From: a bacterium
Lineage (GTDB): Bacteria > Campylobacterota > Campylobacteria > Campylobacterales > Sulfurimonadaceae
DNA length: 53,336 nt
Direction of reading: 5' to 3'
Assembly: GCA_018825665.1 (NCBI GenBank)
Contig: JAHJEG010000021.1
Location: 1 to 53,336 of the forward strand
Numbering within the stretch: the first letter of the stretch is position 1; each line of letters opens with the position of its first letter. Below are positions 1 to 8,454 of this stretch, one piece after another. The translations under genes and the position numbers were made by a program. The notes beneath the pieces were generated by a model. The model searched no databases, was not told where the DNA came from, and saw only the letters and a list, made by a program, of their open reading frames with translations.

Positions 1-37
1 AAATTATAAAACAAACCAATACATAAGGTAAGCATCC

Positions 38-844
38 ATGACAAAGACTCTCATAAAAAATATTGACGCTATTCCGCCGCTTCCCGAGTCCGTGCAGGAT
101 ATCGAGAAAATATATGCAGATCCCGACAGTACATTTGAAGATATGCAAAAGGCCATTGAAAAGGATCCGATTTTAACAGCGGATATACTGAGAATTGCGA
201 ATTCTCCGATGTACGGAATATCGAGAACTATAAACAATGTAAAACAGGCTGTATCACTGCTTGGAAAAGATGCAGTCAGGTCATTTGTATTGAGCAGTGC
301 CGCCAATGCGAGTTTCAAAATAGATCTATCTCCCTACAATATGACCAAAGAGCAGTTTGCAACGGCATGTGAGAGACAGTTGGCATTGACGATCAACTGG
401 TTAATCCGCACACAGCCCAAACGTTTATCCGTCCTGGCACCCGCCGCATTTTTGGTAGATATAGGAAGAGTTATCATCAGTAAAACACTTATAGAAGACA
501 ATAAAGCATCTGTCATCAAAGAATCCATAGATGAGGGCAAAGATATAGCATTCGCGGAAAAAAGTGCATGTGGAGCGCAGACAACGGATGTGACCGCTAC
601 CTTGTTTAACAACTGGAACCTTGACCCCAATATCATCCATGTAATCCGTTACAGCGATGATCCCGATGGAACCTATGACGATGAAAAAGTGATGGCGGCA
701 ATACTTAAAGCTGTCCGTGAAACAGTACTTCCAAACGGGGAAATAACAGAAGAGTCCATTGCCGAGGCCAAAGATACCATAGAAGAGTATGAGCTTGATT
801 TGCAAGGGTATGAAAAAGCAGTAGAAAAAATTTTAGAAGCATAA
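38..844 (+). CDS. HDOD domain signalling protein
   Basis: This 268-residue cytoplasmic protein is almost entirely an HDOD domain. It opens with the typical IPPLPESVQDIEKI stretch (residues 12-25). The segment around residues 45-80, with ILTADILRIANSPMYG and then AVSLLGKDAVRS, matches the usual HDOD core. No REC, EAL or GGDEF domain is attached. HDOD proteins are non-enzymatic relatives of HD hydrolases that act in signalling and stress control; the partner is unknown here. The ATG is preceded by AAGG about nine bases upstream. The gene converges on mrp and ends just before a hairpin built from two copies of the repeated 9-mer. The family call is firm and the role is open. Confidence 0.85.
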   Translation: MTKTLIKNIDAIPPLPESVQDIEKIYADPDSTFEDMQKAIEKDPILTADILRIANSPMYGISRTINNVKQAVSLLGKDAVRSFVLSSAANASFKIDLSPYNMTKEQFATACERQLALTINWLIRTQPKRLSVLAPAAFLVDIGRVIISKTLIEDNKASVIKESIDEGKDIAFAEKSACGAQTTDVTATLFNNWNLDPNIIHVIRYSDDPDGTYDDEKVMAAILKAVRETVLPNGEITEESIAEAKDTIEEYELDLQGYEKAVEKILEA

Positions 845-863
845 AAAAAGTGTAGCGATTCTT

Positions 864-886
864 GGCATGTGGAGTTTCCACATGCC
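864..886. repeat. Inverted pair of the CCACATGCC motif, hairpin between convergent genes
   Basis: GGCATGTGG (864-872) and CCACATGCC (878-886) form a 10-bp stem, GGCATGTGGA against TCCACATGCC, with a 3-base loop. It lies between the ends of the HDOD gene and mrp, which converge, so it may terminate transcription from both sides, although no U-run follows on either strand. Inverted pairs of uptake sequences acting as terminators are well known in Neisseria and Haemophilus. The same use here is an inference. Confidence 0.85.
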
Positions 887-891
887 GGATC

Positions 892-1935
892 TTAGAGGGT
901 GAATTTTGAGTTTTTGAGAATATTCTCTATGATATCCTGATAGTATTTCTTTTGTTCATTATTACCAAGGGCTACCGGCGGTTCACCCTTATCCGAAGCT
1001 TCTCTGATTTGCATATCCAGAGGGATACCGCCTAAAAAAGGCACTTCGTACTTTTTGGCGATTTTTTCACCGCCGCCTGAGCCGAAAATATCATATCTGT
1101 TTTTTGTATCCGGTGCTATGAAAAAGCTCATATTCTCAACGATACCCGCCATTTTGACATTGATATCCTTAAACATCATTACGGCACGGCTTACATCGTC
1201 GGTTGCGACGAGCTGAGGGGTTGTCACCAGTACAGCCGCACTTATAGGAAGTTCTTGTGCGATTGTCAGCTGCACATCTCCTGTTCCCGGGGGCATGTCG
1301 ATGACCATAAAGTCAAGTTCTCCCCAGGCCACATCTTCTAAAAACTGGATGAGGGCATTTACCGCAACAGAACTTCTCCACACAAGAGGTGTATCCATGC
1401 TTGGCGTCGTAAGGGCAACACTCATAATCTTAATCCCGTAATTTTCGGCAGGGATGATTTTATTGTTGTCATCCCATTTGATTCTTTGAAGATCCGTATT
1501 GGTCAGACGGGGTATATTCGGACCGTAGACATCGGCATCGAGTATTCCGACCTTGTAGCCTCTTTGCGCCAGGGCGATTGCGAGATTGACACTTACCGTA
1601 CTTTTCCCCACTCCGCCTTTGCCGCTTGTCACGGCTATGATATTTTTTGCATAAGGGGCACGGTTGTTTGGAGCTGCGCTGTTTCCGTAATTCATATCTT
1701 TTTTGGCAGAGAGATTTTTCTTGCTGATATCAAGAGCGCTGAATATATCAGAAAAATTTTCTTCAATCAGTTTTTTTACATTCAAGTAGGACTCATCACT
1801 TATTGTGAGAAGTTCAATCTTGGCTTTGTCCCCGATTACTTTTATATCACCAAGAAGCTTCAGCTCCCCGATACTTCTGTTTATGCCGGGGTATTTTAAA
1901 TCTTGAAGAGCTTTTTTTAAGGTGTTGCTATTCAT
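892..1935 (-). CDS. mrp: Mrp/NBP35-family Fe-S cluster carrier ATPase
   Basis: This is a P-loop ATPase of the Mrp/ApbC family that binds and delivers Fe-S clusters in the cytoplasm. An N-terminal DUF59 (MIP18-like) domain covers about residues 1-80. It is followed by the deviant Walker A GKGGVGKSTVSVNLA, the switch region DADVYGPNIPR, and VIDMPPGTGDVQLT. A CxxC pair common in the family is not obvious. I start at the ATG at 1935 (MNSNTLKK), which has AAGGA upstream, rather than 60 bases further out. The start overlaps the end of the preceding small gene, so LRV protein, unknown protein and Mrp form an operon. The gene converges on the HDOD gene. Confidence 0.93.
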   Translation of the reverse strand: MNSNTLKKALQDLKYPGINRSIGELKLLGDIKVIGDKAKIELLTISDESYLNVKKLIEENFSDIFSALDISKKNLSAKKDMNYGNSAAPNNRAPYAKNIIAVTSGKGGVGKSTVSVNLAIALAQRGYKVGILDADVYGPNIPRLTNTDLQRIKWDDNNKIIPAENYGIKIMSVALTTPSMDTPLVWRSSVAVNALIQFLEDVAWGELDFMVIDMPPGTGDVQLTIAQELPISAAVLVTTPQLVATDDVSRAVMMFKDINVKMAGIVENMSFFIAPDTKNRYDIFGSGGGEKIAKKYEVPFLGGIPLDMQIREASDKGEPPVALGNNEQKKYYQDIIENILKNSKFTL

Positions 1936-2299
1936 ACGGATTCCTTTGCGATTCTCTGGCAAGCAAAGATTTTGTTGCCGTTGCTTTTTGTGCAAGCTTT
2001 GAGAGCATAGCGGCAGAAGCCGGATAATCCATGCTTAGAGAATGGTATTGTTGTATCCTGTCTTGGATAAGAGTGTTTAAAAGCGCTGCTGTTTGATTGA
2101 GTGTACCGTTTTCGTCACTTTTATTGAGAAGCTCTTTTATAAGGAGTTCTCTGGAATTCATCCCCAGTTTCAGCCCTGTCTTTTCACCAATCTGGATAAA
2201 CTCTTTTGCGCTTATGTAAATTCCGGAGAAAAAAGTGTTTAGAAACTGATTTTCAAGAGATGTAAACTTGCTTTTCATGCTTTGTCTGTTTCCTTTCAC
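1928..2299 (-). CDS. Small helical protein between LRV and Mrp genes
   Basis: I do not recognise this protein. It has 123 residues, is probably soluble and helical, and has no Cys pair or signal peptide. It starts at a GTG at 2299 that overlaps the stop of the LRV gene (GTGA) and has GGAGG seven bases upstream. An internal ATG at 2278 is a weaker alternative. Its 3' end overlaps the mrp start. Tight coupling on both sides suggests a role with Mrp, perhaps in Fe-S handling, but that rests on context only. Confidence 0.75.
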   Translation of the reverse strand: MKGNRQSMKSKFTSLENQFLNTFFSGIYISAKEFIQIGEKTGLKLGMNSRELLIKELLNKSDENGTLNQTAALLNTLIQDRIQQYHSLSMDYPASAAMLSKLAQKATATKSLLARESQRNPYE

Positions 2300-2901
2300 G
2301 ATTTTGCCTCCAGATTCATTTGTGCCGCTTTTGCTACGTTTACATCTGAATCATCGCAAAGTTCCTGAAGGATCTCTTTTGGTGCACCGCTGTTTTCAGC
2401 TAAGCGCATCCGTACCATTTTATCCGCGTCATTTGCCAGAATCTTTAGTATTTTTACCGGAGTGGAAGGGTTCCCAGAGAGACCGTCTCTTACTATTTTC
2501 TCATCGCTGAAAAATTTTTCTAAAACAGCGGGAGGCGTCATCGGATTCGTAGCCACCAGAGCGCGAACCAGATTTACCTTGTCTCCGGCAAGATTTACCA
2601 AAACATCCTGAGGGGTATGCGGATTTTTGGCAACAGCCCATCTCGCACCCATATCGGCTTCATTCACAGCCAGATCACGAAGCAGCTCAACCATAGTTTC
2701 GCTGTATTCCTTCTCTCTGTCGTAGACCGAAGTTCTTAAACTTAGATTCATTGCGACCTGTCCGACTATCTCTTTGTGCTCTCTAAAAGGAAAATAGATT
2801 TTTTTTACCGATTCAATATCTAAGCTTCTGTCATCAAGAGCTTCGAGGATATCTTGTTCATTTTTAGTATCTATAGCATTTTGAATATCAATTTTTGACA
2901 T
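2296..2901 (-). CDS. Leucine-rich-repeat-variant (LRV) / HEAT-like repeat protein
   Basis: This 201-residue protein has at least four tandem repeats of about 23-25 residues from about residue 85 to the end. Each has the pattern A-x-NP-x-TP-x-x-x-L-x-x-L-A-x-D, for example AKNPHTPQDVLVNLAGD, ATNPMTPPAVLEKFFSD and SGNPSTPVKILKILAND. This is the LRV type, first known from a nif-linked Azotobacter protein with an N-terminal Fe-S cluster. The N-terminal part here has no cysteines, so no cluster is expected. It is first in the operon with mrp. A scaffold role near Fe-S assembly is plausible but inferred. Confidence 0.75.
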   Translation of the reverse strand: MSKIDIQNAIDTKNEQDILEALDDRSLDIESVKKIYFPFREHKEIVGQVAMNLSLRTSVYDREKEYSETMVELLRDLAVNEADMGARWAVAKNPHTPQDVLVNLAGDKVNLVRALVATNPMTPPAVLEKFFSDEKIVRDGLSGNPSTPVKILKILANDADKMVRMRLAENSGAPKEILQELCDDSDVNVAKAAQMNLEAKS

Positions 2902-3257
2902 ATGTACCTACTTGTATAAATGTGATTATTTTGTGAGAATATATCTAACTATTGCTTTTTGTACTCTAAAAGTAGTTTCTAATTTATAAATTTAAGAGTA
3001 AAAATTTGTTGAATTATTATTCAAAGTGTATGAATTTATATAATTTATTTCTATACATTATAATTCTCATAGCTCATATTATCGGGTGTTTCGTTTAGTA
3101 ATAGAAATATGTGATATTTTTGTGATTTAATTGTTTCATAAGAGTGCGAAGCCTATAATGAGCACGTTATTCCGTTTGAATATATTTCAAGTTTATGAGT
3201 GGTTTTATCCGCTTGTGAAAATAATTGCAATATAAAATAATAAAATAAGGAGCACGG
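2902..3257 (+). promoter_or_regulatory. 356-bp upstream region of the rhodanese-molybdoenzyme operon
   Basis: No gene is visible. The region is very AT-rich. A good sigma-70 type promoter reads TTGTTT (3131-3136), 17-base spacer, TATAAT (3154-3159), giving a leader of about 90 bases. Just downstream, at 3176-3190, is the inverted repeat TTGAA-N5-TTCAA, placed where a repressor or dual regulator could act. It resembles an FNR/CRP-family box but does not match TTGAT-N4-ATCAA. The rhodanese ATG at 3258 has AAGGAG upstream. The left part also carries the promoter for the leftward LRV-mrp operon, which I cannot place exactly. Confidence 0.55.
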
Positions 3258-4400
3258 ATGAAAAAATTGCTAAAAACATTAGTTTTTGCAGCAACATTAA
3301 CATTTACCCCTCTTATGGCAACAGATGAGTATGTAGATAAAGATATTTTAATATCTGCTGAAGATGCTATAAAGTTAATAGGTAAAAAAGATGTTATGTT
3401 TGTTTCTGGAGACAGTGAAGATGTATATAAACTAGGACATATCAAAGGTTCTGTTGAGATGTATGCTCACCATTTACACCATTCAGATATTACTGGAGAT
3501 ATGCACTGTGCACCACTTTATCGTTGTATAGATGATGCGGAGCAATATATAGGTTCAAAAGGCATTGATAACAATACTCTGGTTATCGCTTATGACGACT
3601 TCAAAGGGCCAAATGCTACCGGCGTTTACTCTTTTTTCCACAGTTACGGACACAAAAATGTTAAAGTTTTAAACGGCGGCCGTAATGCTATTATGGAGAT
3701 CGATCCGGCTCAGATTAAATACAATGAAATCAAAGATGAGCTAAAAGCTGAAAAAGACAAATCTAAACCTGCCAGCAAAAAATTAAAAGATGCTAAAAAA
3801 GGCAAGGGGCAATTGACGGATGAGCAAAAAGCTGAATTAACAGCGATTGTTAAAGCCAGCAAAAAAGCTCAAAAAGAGATCAGTGCAAGAATGAAAGCGG
3901 CTGAAAAAGATCTTCTTGTTGTAAAAGGTGAAGAACACGTTGAGCACAAAACATACAAGATAGATAAAGACAAGCTTGATTTTTCATTGATTACAGGCAA
4001 AGAAGAAGTTAGACATGCAATGGAAGACATCAAGAAAAATGGAGATGCTTCCAAATATGTAATTATCGATTCTCGCGGTATGGCTGAAATCATAGGCGAT
4101 AGAAAAATGGATAACGTTGCTCGTGCAGGGCATATTCCGGGTTCAAAGTTTGTTGAATGGAATAAAATTTCAGATATGAAGAACAAAAAGTCTTTCAAAA
4201 CAGCAGCAGAGCTAAAAGAAGTATATGCCACATACGGTATTACTCCTGATAAAACTATTTATGCGTACTGTATGGTTGGTGCCGGTCGTGGATCTGAACA
4301 TATAACGGCTCTTAAACTTTTGGGTTACAAAAACATTAAAGTGTTTACTGGTAGCTGGGATGTTTGGGGTAATGATATGAATTTACCGCTAAAAAGATAA
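3258..4400 (+). CDS. Periplasmic two-domain rhodanese with lysine-rich insert
   Basis: This is a 380-residue sulfurtransferase with a Sec signal peptide (MKKLLKTLVFAATLTFTPLMA, cut near residue 21). Two rhodanese domains are visible. In the first (about 28-145) the active-site position reads AYDDFKGPN, with Asp instead of Cys, so it should be inactive. The second (about 240-378) keeps Cys338 in AYCMVGAGRGS. A Lys/Ala-rich helical insert of about 80 residues (150-235) separates them, which is unusual for the family. Rhodaneses move sulfane sulfur between carriers. As the first gene of the molybdoenzyme operon, it suggests a sulfur compound as substrate or product. It lies 16 bases before the Mo subunit gene. 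Confidence 0.88.
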   Translation: MKKLLKTLVFAATLTFTPLMATDEYVDKDILISAEDAIKLIGKKDVMFVSGDSEDVYKLGHIKGSVEMYAHHLHHSDITGDMHCAPLYRCIDDAEQYIGSKGIDNNTLVIAYDDFKGPNATGVYSFFHSYGHKNVKVLNGGRNAIMEIDPAQIKYNEIKDELKAEKDKSKPASKKLKDAKKGKGQLTDEQKAELTAIVKASKKAQKEISARMKAAEKDLLVVKGEEHVEHKTYKIDKDKLDFSLITGKEEVRHAMEDIKKNGDASKYVIIDSRGMAEIIGDRKMDNVARAGHIPGSKFVEWNKISDMKNKKSFKTAAELKEVYATYGITPDKTIYAYCMVGAGRGSEHITALKLLGYKNIKVFTGSWDVWGNDMNLPLKR

Positions 4401-4416
4401 GGGAGAGGTTTAAAAT

Positions 4417-7317
4417 ATGACAAAAGTTATGAATAATAAGCGTAGAAATTTCCTTAAAGTTTCGGGAATGACTGCTGCATTGGTTGCTTCTCAAGGTAGC
4501 CTTTTTGCAAAAACAGATGCTATGAGTATCGAAAACGGTAAAAATGATTATCCAAATACAAACTATACGGAAGAGATGTATAGAAATGAGTTCTCTTTTA
4601 CATATGGTAAAAAAGAAGAACATGGTTTTGCATACCACTGTGTAAACTGTCAAGGTAACTGTGCATGGGAAGTTTGGTCTCACAACGGTGTAATTACACG
4701 TGAAAACCAATCTGCACGCTATCCTGTTATCAATGCTAAAATACCTGACTTTAACCCTCGTGGTTGTAACAAAGGTGTACAGCATTCACAGGTAATGTAC
4801 CAAAAAGACAGAATCCTTTATCCGATGATCCGTACAGGTGAGCGTGGTGAAGGTAAATGGAAACGTGCAAGCTGGGATGAAGCTGCTGAGAAAATCTGTC
4901 AAAATATTTTTGATACTTTGACTGATCCGGAACGTGGTCCGGATAAATTGATGGTACACGCGGGTACAGGTCTTTTAACTGAAGGGCGTCGTGGTTCTGT
5001 GCTACGTTTCTCTACACAGTTGGGTGCGAACCGTATTTATCCGTCGTCATACCTGGGGGATATGTTCTCCGGTGCTGCTATCGCGTACGGCGAGGGTAAC
5101 CTTGGGTGTACTTGGGACTTTATGTACACAGTGGATACAGCTGTTATGTGGGGTGGTAATCCATCTGTTTCACGTATTCCTGATGCTCACTTTGTTTGGG
5201 AAGGTAAATATAACGGTGCTAAAATCATCGTAATTACTCCAGAATTCAATGCTACTGCAAAGTCGGCTGACCTTTGGATCCCTATTAAAGCCGGTTCTGA
5301 TAATATCCTGGCGATGAGTGTTATTCATGAAATCTTAAATGATAAAATGTATAAACCTGAATTTGCCAAACTTTATACAGACTTACCATTCTTAGTAGAT
5401 GTAAAAACGCAAAAAATGATTCGTCGTAATGATTTAGAGCATACACAAAACAAAGAAGACCACCATAAATGGGATGAGCAGTTCTATTGTATGAATGAGA
5501 CTGACGGCAAGCCTTTCTTAATGCCGGGAACTGAAGGTCACGATAAACGTACACTTCGTTTACCGGCAAATGTTAAACCTACTTTAGAGGGAACATGGAC
5601 GATAAAAGATGTTCACGGACACAATAGAGAAGTGACAACAGTATTTGAGATGCTGAAAAAATCAGCTTCAAAATTTGCTCCTGAGGCTACTAAAGATATC
5701 ACGGGTGTTCATCCGGAAACAGTGAAACAATTGGCAAAAGATATTGCACTTCCAAAAGTTGTAGAGATTACTACAGGGTTCTCTCTTAACAAATACTTCA
5801 ACGGTATGATGACTATATGGAATGTTGCATCTATCTGTGGTTTAACCGGACGTATGGGACCATACGGCGGATTAAACACTGAAAATGAGTTTCAATTATC
5901 AGGTCTTGGCGCACTCTCTGGATTCAGCGGTAAATATGCTCCGCGTTTTGGTTCAGGTTTCGTAGGTGAGTTCATGAACGGTAACGGGATGAAAACATTT
6001 GACGAGTATTTCAATGATGAAGATGTGAAACGTGCACAAAACGGTATGAGCAAGAAAGAGTATATGACTGTACTTCAAGAGATGCTTGATGCCGGTAAAA
6101 ACGGTGGCGACAACATGACAAGCAAGCATGGAAATGTTGTAAAACCTTGGTGGTTGCCAACAACTGCTCTTATCGTTGCCGATTCTACTTTTAGACGTAA
6201 CAAGGGGAACGAGTACCGTAAAGCTTTCCTAGGAAGAATGGACTTCTTTGCTTATGTTGATTACAGAATGAGTGAAGCTGCACAGTACGCTGATGTACTT
6301 CTGCCTGCAAAAAGCCACTATGAGGTATACGACCTGAGAACATCCCCGGGTTACCACAGGTTTACCAACTTGGCTCAACCGGTTGCAAACATCAAAAATG
6401 TTGGTGAAGCTATGGATGAATGGAGTATGTTTACACTTTTGGCTAAGAAACTTGAAGAGATCGCTAAGCGTCCTCAAAATATAGCAAAAGCAAAAGTAAA
6501 AGACGATGTTCGTTATGCCAAACCAGGTTTCCATGACTTGACTATATTCCATAAAGAATACACAAATACTGATGAAGAGTCTGAGGGAGAGGGTGAAGTT
6601 TACCTTGGTACTGATAAAATGGCTGTTGAAGCTGCTTTGGAAAAATGTGATCAGTATCAGCCTTGGACAATTGAAAAAATGTACAAAATGGGCGGTTTCT
6701 TACTTATTAATGATAAAGCGGCACAAACATCTCCGCTCTATTCTGATAAGCCGTACAATTCAAATGAAAACCATATGTACAAGTTTGAACCTTTACATAC
6801 GATGTCCGGTCGTCAGACTTTTTATGTTGATCATGAAATGTATATTAAGATGGGTGCAGCTACAAATACAGGTATGGAGGGTATCCGTCCACAGCGTGAA
6901 GAGTATCCGTATGTGCTTATGACTCCACATGCCAGATGGTCTATTCACTCGAATTATAAAACTTCTCGTACATTGCTTCGTTTACAACGTGGTGTACCGG
7001 CAATGCAAGTGAACCGTGTTGTTGCAGAAGCAAAAGGGATCAAAGATGGAGATACAATCCGTATTTTCAATAATCTTGGAGAATTCTTTGCAATGGCAAA
7101 ACTAAGTTCTTCTGCACCGGCTGATGGTCTTGTTATGGAGCATGGATGGGAACCGTACATGTATAAGTTCAACAAAGGTCACAACGAAGTTGTACCTACA
7201 TCTCTTAACCTATTAGAGATGGCAGATGGCTGGGGTCACCTTAAATTCGGTGGTCTTTGGGACGGTAACCAATATGCATATGATGGCGCCGTAAATTATG
7301 AAAAAGCAAAAGTTTAA
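4417..7317 (+). CDS. Type II DMSO-reductase-family molybdopterin catalytic subunit
   Basis: This 966-residue catalytic subunit carries Mo-bis-MGD. It has a Tat signal (RRNFLKVSG, residues 9-17), so it is exported folded. The N-terminal Fe-S cluster ligands fit the NarG/type II pattern: His74-x3-Cys78-x3-Cys82 and Cys117 in RGCNKG. Cys75 is an extra cysteine. The proposed Mo ligand is Asp215 in SSYLGDM, as in the NarG, EbdA, SerA, ClrA, PcrA and DdhA group. The SD GGGAGAGG precedes the ATG. Members oxidise or reduce very different substrates (nitrate, selenate, (per)chlorate, ethylbenzene, dimethyl sulfide), so the substrate cannot be read from the sequence. One copy of the CCACATGCC motif lies at 6925-6933 as codons for Pro-His-Ala. 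Confidence 0.9.
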   Translation: MTKVMNNKRRNFLKVSGMTAALVASQGSLFAKTDAMSIENGKNDYPNTNYTEEMYRNEFSFTYGKKEEHGFAYHCVNCQGNCAWEVWSHNGVITRENQSARYPVINAKIPDFNPRGCNKGVQHSQVMYQKDRILYPMIRTGERGEGKWKRASWDEAAEKICQNIFDTLTDPERGPDKLMVHAGTGLLTEGRRGSVLRFSTQLGANRIYPSSYLGDMFSGAAIAYGEGNLGCTWDFMYTVDTAVMWGGNPSVSRIPDAHFVWEGKYNGAKIIVITPEFNATAKSADLWIPIKAGSDNILAMSVIHEILNDKMYKPEFAKLYTDLPFLVDVKTQKMIRRNDLEHTQNKEDHHKWDEQFYCMNETDGKPFLMPGTEGHDKRTLRLPANVKPTLEGTWTIKDVHGHNREVTTVFEMLKKSASKFAPEATKDITGVHPETVKQLAKDIALPKVVEITTGFSLNKYFNGMMTIWNVASICGLTGRMGPYGGLNTENEFQLSGLGALSGFSGKYAPRFGSGFVGEFMNGNGMKTFDEYFNDEDVKRAQNGMSKKEYMTVLQEMLDAGKNGGDNMTSKHGNVVKPWWLPTTALIVADSTFRRNKGNEYRKAFLGRMDFFAYVDYRMSEAAQYADVLLPAKSHYEVYDLRTSPGYHRFTNLAQPVANIKNVGEAMDEWSMFTLLAKKLEEIAKRPQNIAKAKVKDDVRYAKPGFHDLTIFHKEYTNTDEESEGEGEVYLGTDKMAVEAALEKCDQYQPWTIEKMYKMGGFLLINDKAAQTSPLYSDKPYNSNENHMYKFEPLHTMSGRQTFYVDHEMYIKMGAATNTGMEGIRPQREEYPYVLMTPHARWSIHSNYKTSRTLLRLQRGVPAMQVNRVVAEAKGIKDGDTIRIFNNLGEFFAMAKLSSSAPADGLVMEHGWEPYMYKFNKGHNEVVPTSLNLLEMADGWGHLKFGGLWDGNQYAYDGAVNYEKAKV
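6925..6933 (+). repeat. Intragenic CCACATGCC copy in the Mo subunit gene
   Basis: Plus-strand copy; in frame it reads Pro-His-Ala. Confidence 0.9.
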
Positions 7318-7326
7318 GGAGCATAG

Positions 7327-8454
7327 ATGTCAAAAAGACAATTAGCAATGGTTATGGACCTGAACAAATGTATCGGGTGCCAAACATGTACAGTAGCATG
7401 TAAAACTCAATGGACAAACCGTAACGGTCGTGAGTATATGTATTGGAACAATGTTGAAACTTATCCGGGTACAGGGTATCCAAAAAATTGGATGGAGTTA
7501 GGCGGCGGTTTTGATGCTGCCGGTGATTTACAGCCTGGTATTATTCCTAATCTTGAAGCAGACTACGGTGTGCCTTGGGATTATAATTATGATGCACTTC
7601 AAGGCGGCGCATCATTTGAGCCAAACGTAGAACCGACATGGGGACCAAACTGGGATGAAGATGAGGGTGCCGGTGTTTTTCCACAAGACAACTACTTCTT
7701 CTACTTGCCTCGTATTTGTAACCACTGTACAAATCCGGGTTGTTTAAGTGCGTGTCCTCGTGATGCAATCTTCAAGCGTGAGCAAGACGGTGTTGTGTTG
7801 GTTGACTTAGACAGATGTCAAGGGTACCGTTATTGTATAGCGGGATGTCCTTACAAAAAAATCTATTTCAATCCGAAAATCTCAAAATCTGAGAAATGTA
7901 TTTTATGTTTCCCAAGAATTGAGCAGGGTCTTCCGCCGGCATGTGCACAACAGTGTGTTGGGCGTATCCGTTTTGTAGGTTTCTTGGATGATACGGAAGG
8001 TCAGGTGCACAAACTTGTGAACAAGTACAAAGTAGCGCTTGGTTTAAGAAGTGACTATGGAACACAGCCAAATGTTTATTACGTACCGCCGACCGAATCA
8101 CCGGCTAAGTTTGATGCTGATGGTAAAATTATTGAAGGTTCAACTCGTCTTCCAATCGAAGAGTTAGAGAAACTATTTGGTCCTGAAGTTCATCAAGCGA
8201 TTAAAACATTAAAAGCTGAAATGAAAAAACGTAAAGAGACAGGAGAAAGTGAATTGATGGATATCCTGATTGCATACCAGCATTCAGATATGTTCCGTCT
8301 TGATAATAACTATTATCAGCAAGTAGCAAAGGACAATGGTCACAAGGCACTTGCTCCGGTAGACAACCGCTATATCGCTGGTAAATTTACTAAAAATTCT
8401 CATGAAATGAACTTCTTTCATGGCGGAGATTTCAAAGCTGGAGGGCATCACTAA
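7327..8454 (+). CDS. Type II DMSO-reductase-family Fe-S electron-transfer (beta) subunit
   Basis: This 375-residue NarH/DdhB/EbdB-type subunit has four Cys groups: CIGCQTCTVACK near the N terminus, CNHCTNPGCLSACP, CQGYRYCIAGCPYKK, and CILCFPRIEQ followed by CAQQC. In relatives the third group reads CxGW and holds a [3Fe-4S] cluster. Here Tyr replaces Trp, so a [3Fe-4S] cluster is still expected. There is no signal peptide, so it should be co-exported with the Tat-bearing alpha subunit. It passes electrons between the alpha FS0 cluster and the heme subunit. It starts nine bases after alpha, with AAGGAG upstream, and its stop overlaps the next ATG (TAATG). The tail is His-rich. Confidence 0.92.
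   Translation: MSKRQLAMVMDLNKCIGCQTCTVACKTQWTNRNGREYMYWNNVETYPGTGYPKNWMELGGGFDAAGDLQPGIIPNLEADYGVPWDYNYDALQGGASFEPNVEPTWGPNWDEDEGAGVFPQDNYFFYLPRICNHCTNPGCLSACPRDAIFKREQDGVVLVDLDRCQGYRYCIAGCPYKKIYFNPKISKSEKCILCFPRIEQGLPPACAQQCVGRIRFVGFLDDTEGQVHKLVNKYKVALGLRSDYGTQPNVYYVPPTESPAKFDADGKIIEGSTRLPIEELEKLFGPEVHQAIKTLKAEMKKRKETGESELMDILIAYQHSDMFRLDNNYYQQVAKDNGHKALAPVDNRYIAGKFTKNSHEMNFFHGGDFKAGGHH

Noticed and set aside
3176-3190. TTGAA-N5-TTCAA as an FNR site
   Set aside because: Spacing and arms do not match TTGAT-N4-ATCAA; I keep it only as an unnamed inverted repeat.
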